A DNA stretch of 33,192 nucleotides. Origin: an uncultured Massilia sp. (GTDB lineage: Bacteria; Pseudomonadota; Gammaproteobacteria; Burkholderiales; Burkholderiaceae). The position numbers and the translations under genes were made by a program. The stretch spans positions 1 to 33,192 of the forward strand of contig CAMPHU010000024.1 in assembly GCA_946886065.1 (NCBI GenBank), in the 5' to 3' direction. The first letter of the stretch is position 1. The number at the start of each line of letters is the position of its first letter. The notes under the pieces are model-generated. The model ran no database searches, had not been told where the DNA came from, and saw nothing but the letters and a program-made list of their open reading frames with translations. Below are positions 8,892 to 16,541 of this stretch, piece by piece.

Positions 8892-9611
8892 ATGCAGACC
8901 ATCGAACTCGACCCGATCCTTTCGCACACCCTGGACCAGGCGCGCCGGCCGGGCCTGACGCTCGTCATCGGCAACAAGAACCTCTCGTCCTGGTCGATGC
9001 GTCCCTGGGTGGCGGCGGTCGCGTTCGGCATTCCCTTCACCGAAGTGCGGCTGCTGCTCGACCAGCCCGACACCTCGGCCAACATCGCGCGCTATTCGCA
9101 TGCAGGCCGGGTGCCGGTGCTGCTGGCCGGCGACATGACGGTCTGGGACAGCCTGGCCATCACCGAATACCTGGCCGAGCAATTTCCCGACAAGCACATG
9201 TGGCCCCAGGACGTGGCGGCGCGCGCGCTGGCCCGTTCCATCGTGGCCGAGATGCATTCGGGCTTTTCCGAACTGCGCGGCGCCATGCCGATGAATATCC
9301 AGGCCCACCTGCCGGGACGCGGGCGCACGCCGGGCGCCCAGGCCGACATCGGCCGCATCTGCGAGATCTGGGAAGACTGCCTGTCGCGCTTCGGCCACCA
9401 TCACTTCCTGTTCGGCGAGTTCTCGATCGCCGACGCCTTCTATGCGCCGGTGGTGACCCGCTTCCGCACCTATGGCGTGGCGCTGGCGCCGGCCCTGCAG
9501 GCCTATTGCGACCGCGTGCTGGCCCATCCGGCCGTGGCGCGCTGGGTCAAGGAAGCGCTGGCGGAGGACGATCCAACCCCGCTGCACGACGCCGACCTGC
9601 CGGGCGATTGA
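8892..9611 (+). CDS. Glutathione S-transferase family protein
   Basis: A 239-residue cytosolic GST. The N-terminal thioredoxin-fold domain contains NKNLSSWSMRPW, where a Ser is the likely thiol-activating residue; GRVPVLLAG provides the cis-Pro and DSLAITEYLAEQFP the glutathione gamma-glutamyl site. The helical C-terminal domain has FGEFSIADAFYAPVVTRF, a conserved N-capping/hydrophobic staple motif. The ATG at 8892 is preferred over an upstream TTG at 8877 because AGGAA lies at good distance. Its stop is 2 bases before the cca start, so the two form an operon. The substrate is unknown. The general family is secure. Confidence 0.93.
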   Translation: MQTIELDPILSHTLDQARRPGLTLVIGNKNLSSWSMRPWVAAVAFGIPFTEVRLLLDQPDTSANIARYSHAGRVPVLLAGDMTVWDSLAITEYLAEQFPDKHMWPQDVAARALARSIVAEMHSGFSELRGAMPMNIQAHLPGRGRTPGAQADIGRICEIWEDCLSRFGHHHFLFGEFSIADAFYAPVVTRFRTYGVALAPALQAYCDRVLAHPAVARWVKEALAEDDPTPLHDADLPGD

Positions 9612-9613
9612 GC

Positions 9614-10729
9614 ATGCGCAGTTATGTTGTCGGCGGCGCGGTCCGCGACCAGTTGCTGGGCCTGCCCGTGCAGGACCGCGACCATGTCGTGGTCGGCGCC
9701 ACGCCGGAGCAGATGCTGGCGGCGGGCTTCCGCCCGGTGGGCAAGGACTTCCCCGTATTCCTGCATCCCGAGACCCAGGAGGAGTACGCGCTGGCGCGCA
9801 CCGAGCGCAAGACCGCCAAGGGCTACCACGGCTTCGCCTTCCACACGGCGCCCGACGTCACGCTGGAGCAGGACCTGGTGCGGCGCGACCTGACCATCAA
9901 CGCCATGGCACTGGGGGAGGACGGCGGCATCGTCGACCCCTATGGCGGCCAGGCCGACCTGCGCGCGCGCGTGTTCCGCCACGTCTCGGAGGCCTTCGCC
10001 GAAGACCCGGTGCGCATCCTGCGCGTGGCGCGCTTCGCCGCGCGCCTGCCCGAATTCCGCGTGGCCGAGACCACCAACGCCCTGATGCGCCGCATGGTGG
10101 ACGAGGGCGAGGTCGACGCCCTGGTGCCCGAGCGCGTGTGGCAGGAACTGTCGCGCGGCCTGATGGAGCAGCGTCCTTCGCGCATGCTGGCCGTGCTGCG
10201 CGACTGCGGCGCCCTGGCGCGCATCCTGCCCGAACTCGACAGCGGCCCATCCACCATGGAGGCCGCCGACGCCGCGGCGCGGCGCGGGCATGCGCTGGAA
10301 GTGCGCTTCGCGGTCCTGATGCTGGGCCTGGCTGAAGCGCAGGATCCGAAGCCAGTCCAGGACGTGTGCAAGCGCCTCAAGGTCCCCAACGAGTGCCGCG
10401 ACCTCGCCGTGATGACGGCGCGCGAAGCCGGTCTGGCGGCGCGCCGCGACGGCGCGATGGATGCGGAAGCGATCGTCACCCTGTTCGAACGCTGCGACGC
10501 CTTCCGCAAGCCGGAGCGCTTTGCCCAGATGTTGCTGGCCGCCGGCAGCGCACCGCAGGCGGCGGACCTGCTGCGCGAGCCGGGCTTGATGCAGGCGCTG
10601 GCGGCGGCGCGTGCCGTCAATGCGGGCGAAATCGCCGGGCGCCATGAGGGGAACAAGGCCCGGATCCCGGGCGCGGTGCATGCCGCGCGGGTGGATGCGG
10701 TCGGGCAGGCCCTGGGCGGCTTGCGCTGA
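9614..10729 (+). CDS. cca: CCA-adding tRNA nucleotidyltransferase with degenerate HD domain
   Basis: Adds or repairs the 3'-CCA end of tRNAs without a template. The class II polymerase-beta-type core is intact: VVGGAVRDQLLG (residues 5-16), catalytic Asp21 and Asp23 in DRD, RRDLTINAMA, and EDPVRILRVARFAARL. It has 371 residues, shorter than the roughly 410 of E. coli Cca. The difference lies where the HD phosphohydrolase domain should be: after EVRFA (about residue 230) the expected THDLGK-type metal site is replaced by VLMLGLAEAQ, and about 15 residues are missing before the conserved CKRLKVPNECRDLA. The 2',3'-cyclic phosphodiesterase and phosphatase activities are therefore probably lost while CCA addition should remain. 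It follows the GST gene by 2 bases. Confidence 0.96.
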   Translation: MRSYVVGGAVRDQLLGLPVQDRDHVVVGATPEQMLAAGFRPVGKDFPVFLHPETQEEYALARTERKTAKGYHGFAFHTAPDVTLEQDLVRRDLTINAMALGEDGGIVDPYGGQADLRARVFRHVSEAFAEDPVRILRVARFAARLPEFRVAETTNALMRRMVDEGEVDALVPERVWQELSRGLMEQRPSRMLAVLRDCGALARILPELDSGPSTMEAADAAARRGHALEVRFAVLMLGLAEAQDPKPVQDVCKRLKVPNECRDLAVMTAREAGLAARRDGAMDAEAIVTLFERCDAFRKPERFAQMLLAAGSAPQAADLLREPGLMQALAAARAVNAGEIAGRHEGNKARIPGAVHAARVDAVGQALGGLR

Positions 10730-10848
10730 CGCAGCAGCATGAGCGGCTACCCGCCATGGATGTGTTACATTCGCTTACACCCTGCCTGCAATACACTTGA
10801 TTGTTTTGCTATCCTTCTCTGTAGTAATTTGTTGCGTTGAGGGAAATT

Positions 10849-12381
10849 ATGCTTGCCGTACTGGCGCAGCGTGTAGCGAGCCTGAGTCCGCGCCGCCGGC
10901 TGCTGATGGCAGGCGCGGCGGTCATCGCCTTGAGCATGCTGCTGGTCTTCCTGTTTGTCCGTACGGAAGCGGTCGAGCCGGAAATCCGCAACCGCGTCAT
11001 GCTCAACCTGCGCGAGCTGGAAAAGCTCGACGCCGAGTGGGACGCCAACATCCTGCGCGCCCACATCGGCCGTGCGCCCCAGGAGCCGCGCCTGACCACC
11101 CAGCTGCCGCGCATGCACGACCTGGTGGCGCGCCTGGGCGAAGCGCTGCCCCATACCACAGGCGCCGCCGCGCCTGCCGCCTACGGGCAGCTGCGCCAGT
11201 CGCTGCGCACCAAGGAACAGCTGGTCACCCTGTTCGCCGTCCATAACCCGCCGCTGCGCGACGCCCTGATGCACGTGCCGCCGGCCGTGGCCGACCTCAA
11301 GACCGAACTGAGCGGCATCGAAGGCGCGCTGGCGCCAGCGCGCATCGTGGTGCGGCTCGACACCACGCTCAATGCGCTGCTCACCGAGATCCTGCGCTAC
11401 AACCTGGCGCCGACGCCGGCCCTGGCCACGCGCATCGACGAAATCCTGGGCGATGTCGCGGCCCAGGAGATCGCGTTTTCGCCGGCCGTGGTCGAGAAGA
11501 TGGACGCCCTGATCCACAGCTGCCGGGTGATCCTGGAAAAGCGGCCGCTGGAAAACCGCCTGGAAGCCCAGATCGCCGCCGCCGGCACCGGCGCCGCACT
11601 CGACCGCCTGGGCCGCGAATTCGACCGCTCCTTCGACACCGTGCTGCTGGAGCGCCAGCGCTTCCGCGGCTACCTGTTCGCCTACTCGGCGCTGCTGCTG
11701 GTCCTGCTGGCCTATGCCGGCTGGCGCCTGCGCCGCAGCTACCGCATCATCGGCGAGGTCAACCACCGCCTGCAGGCCGCCAACGAAACCCTGGAGCACC
11801 GGGTGGCCGAGCGCACGGCGGAACTCGAAACCCAATCGAAGCAGCTCGAACGCCTGGCCCAGCATGACAGCCTGACCGGCCTGATCAACTACCGCCAGCT
11901 GACCCGGGTGCTCGACCGGGCCCTGGCGCGCGCCGACCGCCGCGACAGCGTGGTGGTCCTGATGTTCATCGACCTGGACGGCTTCAAGGCCGTCAACGAC
12001 ACCTGGGGCCACGCCACCGGCGACCTGGTGCTGCAGATGGTGGCGCGCCGCGTGCAGGACAAGCTGCGCGCCGAGGATGCGCTGGCGCGCCTGGGCGGCG
12101 ACGAGTTCGTGATCATGCTCGAGGACGTCAGCTCGCGCGACGGCGCGCTGCGCGTCGCCAGGATCGCATTGGAACAGATCGAGTCGATCATCGAGGCCGA
12201 CGGCAACCCGGTGCGCATTTCCGCGAGCATCGGCATCGCCGCCGCCAGGGGCCAGGCCGGCGCCGCGCGCGGCCAGGCGGCCCTGCTGGCCGACGCCGAC
12301 AAGGCCATGTACGAGGCCAAGCAGTCCGGCAAGGGCAGCTTCATTGTCAGCCCGCAGTCACAGTGGCTCACTCCCGTATAG
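10849..12381 (+). CDS. Membrane-bound diguanylate cyclase (GGDEF domain)
   Basis: Makes cyclic di-GMP from two GTP; inner membrane, with a periplasmic sensor region. It has 510 residues: one transmembrane helix near residues 17-38, a periplasmic helical region of about 230 residues with no recognised domain, a second helix near 273-293, a coiled coil (VNHRLQAANETLEHRVAERTAELE), then GGDEF. The active-site loop is GGDEF at about residues 416-420. The inhibitory I-site RAED lies five residues before it, so feedback inhibition should work. No EAL domain is present. The start is supported by GAGGGA about 5 bases upstream; a TTG at 10837 is less likely. The gene stands alone after cca, with 119 bases between. 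The ligand of the periplasmic part is unknown. Confidence 0.94.
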   Translation: MLAVLAQRVASLSPRRRLLMAGAAVIALSMLLVFLFVRTEAVEPEIRNRVMLNLRELEKLDAEWDANILRAHIGRAPQEPRLTTQLPRMHDLVARLGEALPHTTGAAAPAAYGQLRQSLRTKEQLVTLFAVHNPPLRDALMHVPPAVADLKTELSGIEGALAPARIVVRLDTTLNALLTEILRYNLAPTPALATRIDEILGDVAAQEIAFSPAVVEKMDALIHSCRVILEKRPLENRLEAQIAAAGTGAALDRLGREFDRSFDTVLLERQRFRGYLFAYSALLLVLLAYAGWRLRRSYRIIGEVNHRLQAANETLEHRVAERTAELETQSKQLERLAQHDSLTGLINYRQLTRVLDRALARADRRDSVVVLMFIDLDGFKAVNDTWGHATGDLVLQMVARRVQDKLRAEDALARLGGDEFVIMLEDVSSRDGALRVARIALEQIESIIEADGNPVRISASIGIAAARGQAGAARGQAALLADADKAMYEAKQSGKGSFIVSPQSQWLTPV

Positions 12382-12441
12382 GCAACGCTGGCCTTTCCGC
12401 ACAGCAAGCCCCACAATACAGCAGAGCTGGCCGGCTTCGGC

Positions 12442-12447
12442 TAGAAT
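12442..12447 (+). promoter_or_regulatory. Probable -10 element of the GNAT gene
   Basis: TAGAAT, in the context GGCTAGAATG, repeats the arrangement in front of the globin gene (20434-20439). The predicted transcription start is about 25 bases before the ATG at 12482. No good -35 is visible. Confidence 0.4.
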
Positions 12448-12481
12448 GTCTTTTGTTGCAGTGCACAATAAGGGTGCGACC

Positions 12482-13132
12482 ATGTTGGACAATCCGTTAC
12501 GCCGCTGGATCAAGGGCCTGAGCGGAAAGAAAGGCCAGCCGACCGTGCTGGTCAAGGAGCTGGCCGAGCGCGACCGCCGCCGGGTGCTGAAGCATTTCCT
12601 GGCGCTGGACGGCAACGACCGCCTGCTGCGCTTCGGCAGCATCATTCCGGACGACCAGATCAAGGCCTATGTCGCGAAAATCGACTTTTCGCGCGATATC
12701 GTGCTGGGCGTCCATAACGGCATCTTCCAGCTGGTGGGCGTCGGCCACCTCGGCTTTTCGACTTCCGAAGGCCGCGGCAGCACGACCAAGGAGCGGGTGG
12801 CCGAATTCGGCGTCTCGGTCTCCCGGTCCGCGCGCGGGCAGGGCGTCGGCACACGCCTGTTCCAGCGTGCGGCCATCCACTGCCGCAATTCCGACATCGA
12901 CACCCTGTACATGCAGTGCCTGTCCTCGAACCAGACCATGATGCACATCGCCCGGAAGGCCGGCATGCGCATCAAGCGCGAATACGGCGAGGCCGACGCC
13001 TACCTGCAGCTGCCGCCGCCCAGCCCCGGCAGCGTGATGGCCGAGGCGCTGGAAGAGCAGTTCGCCGTGATCGACTACACCGTCAAGGCCAACGCCCGCG
13101 CGGCGGCCAAGTGGTTCTCTTTCAAGAAATAA
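12482..13132 (+). CDS. GNAT family N-acetyltransferase
   Basis: A 216-residue cytoplasmic acetyl-CoA-dependent transferase. The acetyl-CoA pyrophosphate loop is SARGQGVGTRLFQRA (near residues 118-132), preceded by the beta-4 strand VAEFGVSVS and followed by LYMQCLSSNQTMMHIARKAGM. These are motif A and motif B of the GNAT fold. The N-terminal VLVKELAERDRRRVLKHFLALDGNDRLLRFG resembles the stress-related GNAT domains fused to acyl-CoA synthetases, but it is stand-alone here. The start at 12482 has AAGGG upstream; ATG 12446 overlaps the putative -10 box and is less likely. Its stop is one base from the convergent SRPBCC stop. The substrate is unknown. Confidence 0.88.
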   Translation: MLDNPLRRWIKGLSGKKGQPTVLVKELAERDRRRVLKHFLALDGNDRLLRFGSIIPDDQIKAYVAKIDFSRDIVLGVHNGIFQLVGVGHLGFSTSEGRGSTTKERVAEFGVSVSRSARGQGVGTRLFQRAAIHCRNSDIDTLYMQCLSSNQTMMHIARKAGMRIKREYGEADAYLQLPPPSPGSVMAEALEEQFAVIDYTVKANARAAAKWFSFKK

Positions 13133-13133
13133 C

Positions 13134-13577
13134 TCATTCCCTGATCTCGGGTTCCACGAGTTTCGCCAGCAGCTCCAGCGATTCCTGCCAGCCGAGATAG
13201 CACATCTCCGCCGGGATGGCGGCGGGGATGCCTTCCTGCCTGATCTTCACTTCCACGCCGCCCAACACCTGGCGCAGGCTGACCATGGTCTCCATCCGGC
13301 CCGGCAGCTTCGGGTCTTCGAACGCGTCCGTGTAGCGCAGGCGCTCGCCCGGAACCAGCTCCAGGTATTCGCCGCCGAAGGCATGGCTGGCGCCGGTCGT
13401 GAAATTGGTGAAGGACATCCGGTAGCGGCCGCCGACCCGGGCATCCATCTCGTGCACGGTGCCGACGAAGCCGTGCGGCGGCAGCCATTTGGCGAGGGCG
13501 GCCGGGGTGGTGAAGGCGCGGTACACCCGGTCGGGCGTGGATTTCAGGACGCGGTGCAATTCGACGGTATGGGACAT
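13134..13577 (-). CDS. SRPBCC / AHSA1-domain protein
   Basis: A 147-residue single-domain protein of the START/Bet v1-like SRPBCC superfamily, AHSA1 (Aha1 C-terminal) type. The N-terminal HRVLKSTPDRVYRAFTTPAALAKWLPPHGF and the middle GGRYRMSFTNF, then HAFGGEYLELVPGERLRYTDAF, are typical. The C-terminal GWQESLELLAKLVEP is the closing helix. Such proteins bind small hydrophobic ligands; no catalytic residue can be assigned. AAAGGAA precedes the ATG. It is the last of four minus-strand genes (SDR, hydrolase, ohr, this), 91 bases after ohr with a hairpin between, so cotranscription may be partial. Confidence 0.9.
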   Translation of the reverse strand: MSHTVELHRVLKSTPDRVYRAFTTPAALAKWLPPHGFVGTVHEMDARVGGRYRMSFTNFTTGASHAFGGEYLELVPGERLRYTDAFEDPKLPGRMETMVSLRQVLGGVEVKIRQEGIPAAIPAEMCYLGWQESLELLAKLVEPEIRE

Positions 13578-13599
13578 GATCGATTCCTTTGTCTGGCGG

Positions 13600-13622
13600 T
13601 GGCAGAGGACAACCCTCTGCCA
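13600..13622 (-). terminator. Hairpin between ohr and the SRPBCC gene
   Basis: A 9-bp stem TGGCAGAGG (13600-13608) with CCTCTGCCA (13614-13622) and a five-base loop. There is no T-run, so it may lower read-through or stabilise the upstream mRNA rather than terminate fully. Confidence 0.4.
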
Positions 13623-13668
13623 GCACGACGAACGGGCGGGCCGGGATTCGACACGCCGGCAGACATTT

Positions 13669-14088
13669 TTATACCACGCGGATGTCGACGTCGATATTGC
13701 CCTGGGTCGCCTTCGAGTAGGGGCAGGTCTGGTGGGCCGCGGCGACCAGCGTCTGCGCGATCTCGGCCGGCAGGCCGGGCAGGTGCACGTCGAGGCGCGC
13801 CTGCAGGAAGTAGGCGCCGTTCAGGTTGCACAGGTCGACCTCGGCATCCACGTGGGCGTCGGACGGCAGCTTGAGTCCCAGCTTGCCCGCCGCCAGCCCC
13901 ATCGCGCCGATGAAGCAGGCCGACCAGCCGGCCGCGAACAGCTGTTCGGGATTGGTGCCGGCGCCCTTCGAGCCGGGCGAGGACAGCTGGATGTCCAGCC
14001 GGCCGTCGCTGCTGCGGGCCGCGCCGTCGCGGCCGCCGGAGGTGGTACGGGTCTTGCCGGTGTAAAGCACAGTGGTGGTGTCGCGCAT
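13669..14088 (-). CDS. ohr: Organic hydroperoxide resistance peroxidase (Ohr/OsmC family)
   Basis: A thiol peroxidase that reduces organic and lipid hydroperoxides to alcohols in the cytoplasm, using a lipoyl- or dithiol-type reductant. It has 139 residues, normal for Ohr. The catalytic Cys58 is in GWSACFIGAM and the resolving Cys122 in HQTCPYSKAT. The N-terminal VLYTGKTRTTSGGRDGAARSSDG and KGAGTNPEQLFAAG favour Ohr over OsmC. Usually ohr is paired with the MarR regulator ohrR; none is in this window. Instead it sits third in a minus-strand run behind SDR and an alpha/beta hydrolase, 30 bases after the latter, under a putative response-regulator box. Confidence 0.95.
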   Translation of the reverse strand: MRDTTTVLYTGKTRTTSGGRDGAARSSDGRLDIQLSSPGSKGAGTNPEQLFAAGWSACFIGAMGLAAGKLGLKLPSDAHVDAEVDLCNLNGAYFLQARLDVHLPGLPAEIAQTLVAAAHQTCPYSKATQGNIDVDIRVV

Positions 14089-14118
14089 GATGTTTTCCTA
14101 GCTAAATAAAAAGAGTGT

Positions 14119-15153
14119 TCAGATCCACTTGGCCACGTCCAGGATGGCCTGGGCGAAGGCTTGCGGGGCTTCCTGCGGCAGGTTGTGGCCGATGCCGCCG
14201 GTCAGGTGGCGATGCTCGTACTTGCCGCGGAATTTCCTGGCGTAGGCCTTCGGGTCCGGGTGCGGCGCGCCGTTCGCGTCGCCTTCCATCGTGATGGCCG
14301 GGACGCTGACGTCCGGGAAGCGGGCGAGGCGCTGCTCCAGGTCTTCGTAGCGGGCTTCGCTGGGCGCCAGGCCGAGGCGCCAGCGGTAGTTGCTGACCGA
14401 GATCGCCACATGGTCCGGGTTGTCGAGCGACCTGGCGGAGCGGGCGAAGGTGGCGTCGTCGAATTTCCAGTCGGGCGAAGCCAGCTCCCAGATCAGGCGG
14501 GCGAAGGCATGGGTGTTGTCGCGGTAGCCCTGCTCGCCGCGCGGGGTGGCGAAGTAATACTGGTACCACCATTGCAGTTCCGCCTTCGGCGGCAGCGGCT
14601 TGCGGTTCAGCTCCTGGCTGCCGATCAGGTAGCCGCTGACGGACACCAGGGCGGTGCAGCGCTGCGGCCACAGCGCGGCCAGGGTGGCCGCGATGCGCGC
14701 GCCCCAGTCGAAGCCGGCGACGATGGCCTTGTCGATCTTCAGCGCATCCAGGAAGGCGATGGCGTCCGCCGTGAAGCTGGCCTGCTGGCCGTTGCGCGGG
14801 GTGTCGCCGGACAGGAAGCGGGTCGTGCCGTAGCCGCGCAGGTGGGGGATGATCACGCGGTAGCCGGCGGCCGCCAAAATGGGCGCGACATCGATGAAGG
14901 CATGGATATCGTAGGGCCAGCCGTGGAACAGCACCACCGGATAGCCGTTGCGCGGCCCTACGTCGACATAGCCGACGTCCAGCACGCCTGCACGGACCTG
15001 CTTGATGTCGGCGAAGGTAGTGCTCGCCGGCGAGATGCCGCGCGAGGCGGCAGGCACGGCGGCGCTGGCGCCGGCAATCAGGCCCAGCTGGGCGGCGGCC
15101 ACGCCCAGGGAGGCGGCGTTCAGGAAGCTCCTGCGTTTCAGGTTGGTGTTCAT
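14119..15153 (-). CDS. Tat-exported alpha/beta hydrolase, epoxide-hydrolase-like
   Basis: A 344-residue alpha/beta hydrolase. The N-terminus MNTNLKRRSFLNAASLGVAA carries a twin-arginine signal (RRSFL) with a hydrophobic core and ASA-type cleavage near residue 31, so it probably acts in the periplasm after folding inside. The oxyanion motif is LFHGWPYD; the nucleophile elbow is GFDWGARIA with Asp, as in epoxide hydrolases and haloalkane dehalogenases, not Ser; the catalytic His is in GGIGHNLPQEAP. The cap region is rich in Trp and Tyr (WWYQYYFATPRGEQGYR). It lies 22 bases after the SDR and 30 before ohr, so it is very likely cotranscribed. The substrate is unknown; epoxides from oxidised lipids would fit the context but are unproven. 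Confidence 0.9.
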   Translation of the reverse strand: MNTNLKRRSFLNAASLGVAAAQLGLIAGASAAVPAASRGISPASTTFADIKQVRAGVLDVGYVDVGPRNGYPVVLFHGWPYDIHAFIDVAPILAAAGYRVIIPHLRGYGTTRFLSGDTPRNGQQASFTADAIAFLDALKIDKAIVAGFDWGARIAATLAALWPQRCTALVSVSGYLIGSQELNRKPLPPKAELQWWYQYYFATPRGEQGYRDNTHAFARLIWELASPDWKFDDATFARSARSLDNPDHVAISVSNYRWRLGLAPSEARYEDLEQRLARFPDVSVPAITMEGDANGAPHPDPKAYARKFRGKYEHRHLTGGIGHNLPQEAPQAFAQAILDVAKWI

Positions 15154-15175
15154 GGTGTTCTCCAGTCGGGTGGGA

Positions 15176-15904
15176 TCAAAGGGACATGCCGCCGTCGATG
15201 GTCAGGCTGGCCCCGGTCATGTAGCCGGATTCCGGGCCGGCCAGGTAGGCCGCCAGGCCGGCGATCTCGGACGGCTGGCCGACGCGCTTGAGCGGAATCC
15301 AGTCCTTGACCAGTTCGATCATGTCCGCCGTCATGTCGGTCTCGATGGGGCCGGGCTGGATGTTGTTGATGGTGATGCCGCGCGGCGCCAGGTCCACCGC
15401 CAGTCCCTTGACCATCACGGCCACCGCGCCCTTGGTCATCGAATAGACGCTGGAACCCGGGTGCCCGCTGCGCACGGCGGTATTGCTGCCGATGGTGATC
15501 ACCCGCCCGCCCGGCGGCATGTGCGGCAGCGCCGCCTTGATCGCCAGGTAGACGCCGCGCACGTTCACGTCCAGCATGCGGTCCAGCGTCTCGATCCCGA
15601 ACTCGGCGACATCGGCGATGTGCAGGATGCCGGCGTTGACGACGATGATGTCGATCCGGCCGAAGCGCGCGGCAGCCTGTTCCACGGCGGCCTGCAGCTC
15701 GGCGGCATTGGCGCTGTCCGCCTTGAGCGCCAGGGCCTGCACGCCGTGTTCCTCGATGGCGGCGGCCACCTGCTCCGCCTTGGCCGCGGCGCTGGCATAG
15801 GTCAGCGCCACGTTGGCGCCGTCGCGCGCCAGGCGCAGGGCGATGCCGGCGCCGATGCCGCGCGATCCGCCGATGACGAGTGCGGTTTTCTTCCCGGTGT
15901 TCAT
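15176..15904 (-). CDS. SDR family oxidoreductase
   Basis: A 242-residue classical short-chain dehydrogenase/reductase, cytoplasmic. The coenzyme motif GGSRGIGAGIAL is near residues 12-23, NAG is in IIVVNAGIL, the catalytic Ser is in ITIGSN, and the catalytic pair YSMTK gives Tyr and Lys. The C-terminal GPESGYMTGASLTIDGGMSL is typical of FabG-like enzymes. The basic residue pattern after the glycine loop leaves NADPH versus NADH open. AAGGAGC precedes the ATG. It is the first gene of a probable operon with the Tat-exported hydrolase and ohr, and its upstream region holds the first copy of the duplicated 78-base operator. The substrate is unknown; reduction of reactive carbonyls would suit the neighbourhood. 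Confidence 0.92.
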   Translation of the reverse strand: MNTGKKTALVIGGSRGIGAGIALRLARDGANVALTYASAAAKAEQVAAAIEEHGVQALALKADSANAAELQAAVEQAAARFGRIDIIVVNAGILHIADVAEFGIETLDRMLDVNVRGVYLAIKAALPHMPPGGRVITIGSNTAVRSGHPGSSVYSMTKGAVAVMVKGLAVDLAPRGITINNIQPGPIETDMTADMIELVKDWIPLKRVGQPSEIAGLAAYLAGPESGYMTGASLTIDGGMSL

Positions 15905-15936
15905 GCTTGCTCCTTCATGCGTTGGTCGATGTGTTC

Positions 15937-15971
15937 ATTACATTCCCCTCACGTATCCCGGATGTGTTCGG
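15937..15971 (-). promoter_or_regulatory. Putative SDR-operon promoter with response-regulator box
   Basis: On the minus strand, GAACACA (15969-15963) and GGATACG (15958-15952) form a degenerate tandem repeat with an 11-base period. TGTAAT (15942-15937) is a plausible -10, which puts the -35 position at 15965-15960, inside the box. The same sequence stands in front of ccdA. Confidence 0.5.
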
Positions 15972-16029
15972 AACCGGTGTTTTTGCAATCGCGTGTGTAT
16001 GACGCGCAACCGGATACAGTGGGATACAA
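15952..16029. repeat. 78-base duplicated operator region, copy 1
   Basis: Aligns without gaps to 17281-17358, 57 of 78 identical by my count. The first 40 bases and last 18 are strongly conserved (33/40 and 17/18) while the central 20 are not (7/20). The left end carries a leftward tandem half-site and the right end a rightward one, CCGGATACAGTGGGATACAA. The leftward box faces the SDR operon; the rightward box faces the 3' end of tlpA. Confidence 0.8.
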
Positions 16030-16038
16030 GGCCGGGCC

Positions 16039-16530
16039 TTACTTCGCTTCCGCTAGCAGGGCGCGGATCTTCGCCTCGGTTTCCTGGTAGGCGCCTTCGC
16101 CGAAATGCGTGTAGACGACCTGGCCCTGCTTGTCGATCAAATAGACCGCCGGCCAGTACTGGTTCGAATAGGCCTGCCAGGTGGCATAGCGGTTGTCCTG
16201 GGCGACCGGATAGGGAATGCCGAGCCGCTTGATGGCGGACTGGACATTGGACGTCGAACGCTCGAACGGGTACTCGGGGGTGTGCACGCCCACCACGACC
16301 AGGCCCTTGTCCTTGTACTTCTCGTGCCAGCTCTTCACGTAGGGCAGGGTGCGGATGCAGTTGATGCAGGTATAGGTCCAGAAATCGACCAGCACCACCT
16401 TGCCGCGCAGCTGCTGCATGCTCAAGGGCGGCGAGTTGAGCCAGTTGTCGATGCCGGTGAATTCCGGCGCCTGGGCGGCCTGGGCGGAGATGCTGGCGGC
16501 GGCGAACAGCAGGGCGATCATGGTTTTCAT
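16039..16530 (-). CDS. Periplasmic thioredoxin-like protein (TlpA/DipZ C-terminal type)
   Basis: A 163-residue exported thiol-disulfide oxidoreductase. The signal peptide (MKTMIALLFAAASISAQA) ends near residue 18. The active site is CINC (Cys55 and Cys58) in VLVDFWTYTCINCIRTLPYV, followed by VVVGVHTPEYPFE; this is the pattern of the thioredoxin domain of DipZ and similar proteins rather than the CcmG heme-ligation type. The cis-Pro is in YWPAVYLID. SD sequence AAAGGAAA precedes the ATG. It follows ccdA by 11 bases and presumably receives electrons from it to reduce periplasmic disulfides or peroxides. The exact partner is not in the window. Confidence 0.92.
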   Translation of the reverse strand: MKTMIALLFAAASISAQAAQAPEFTGIDNWLNSPPLSMQQLRGKVVLVDFWTYTCINCIRTLPYVKSWHEKYKDKGLVVVGVHTPEYPFERSTSNVQSAIKRLGIPYPVAQDNRYATWQAYSNQYWPAVYLIDKQGQVVYTHFGEGAYQETEAKIRALLAEAK

Positions 16531-16541
16531 GGTGTTTCCTT

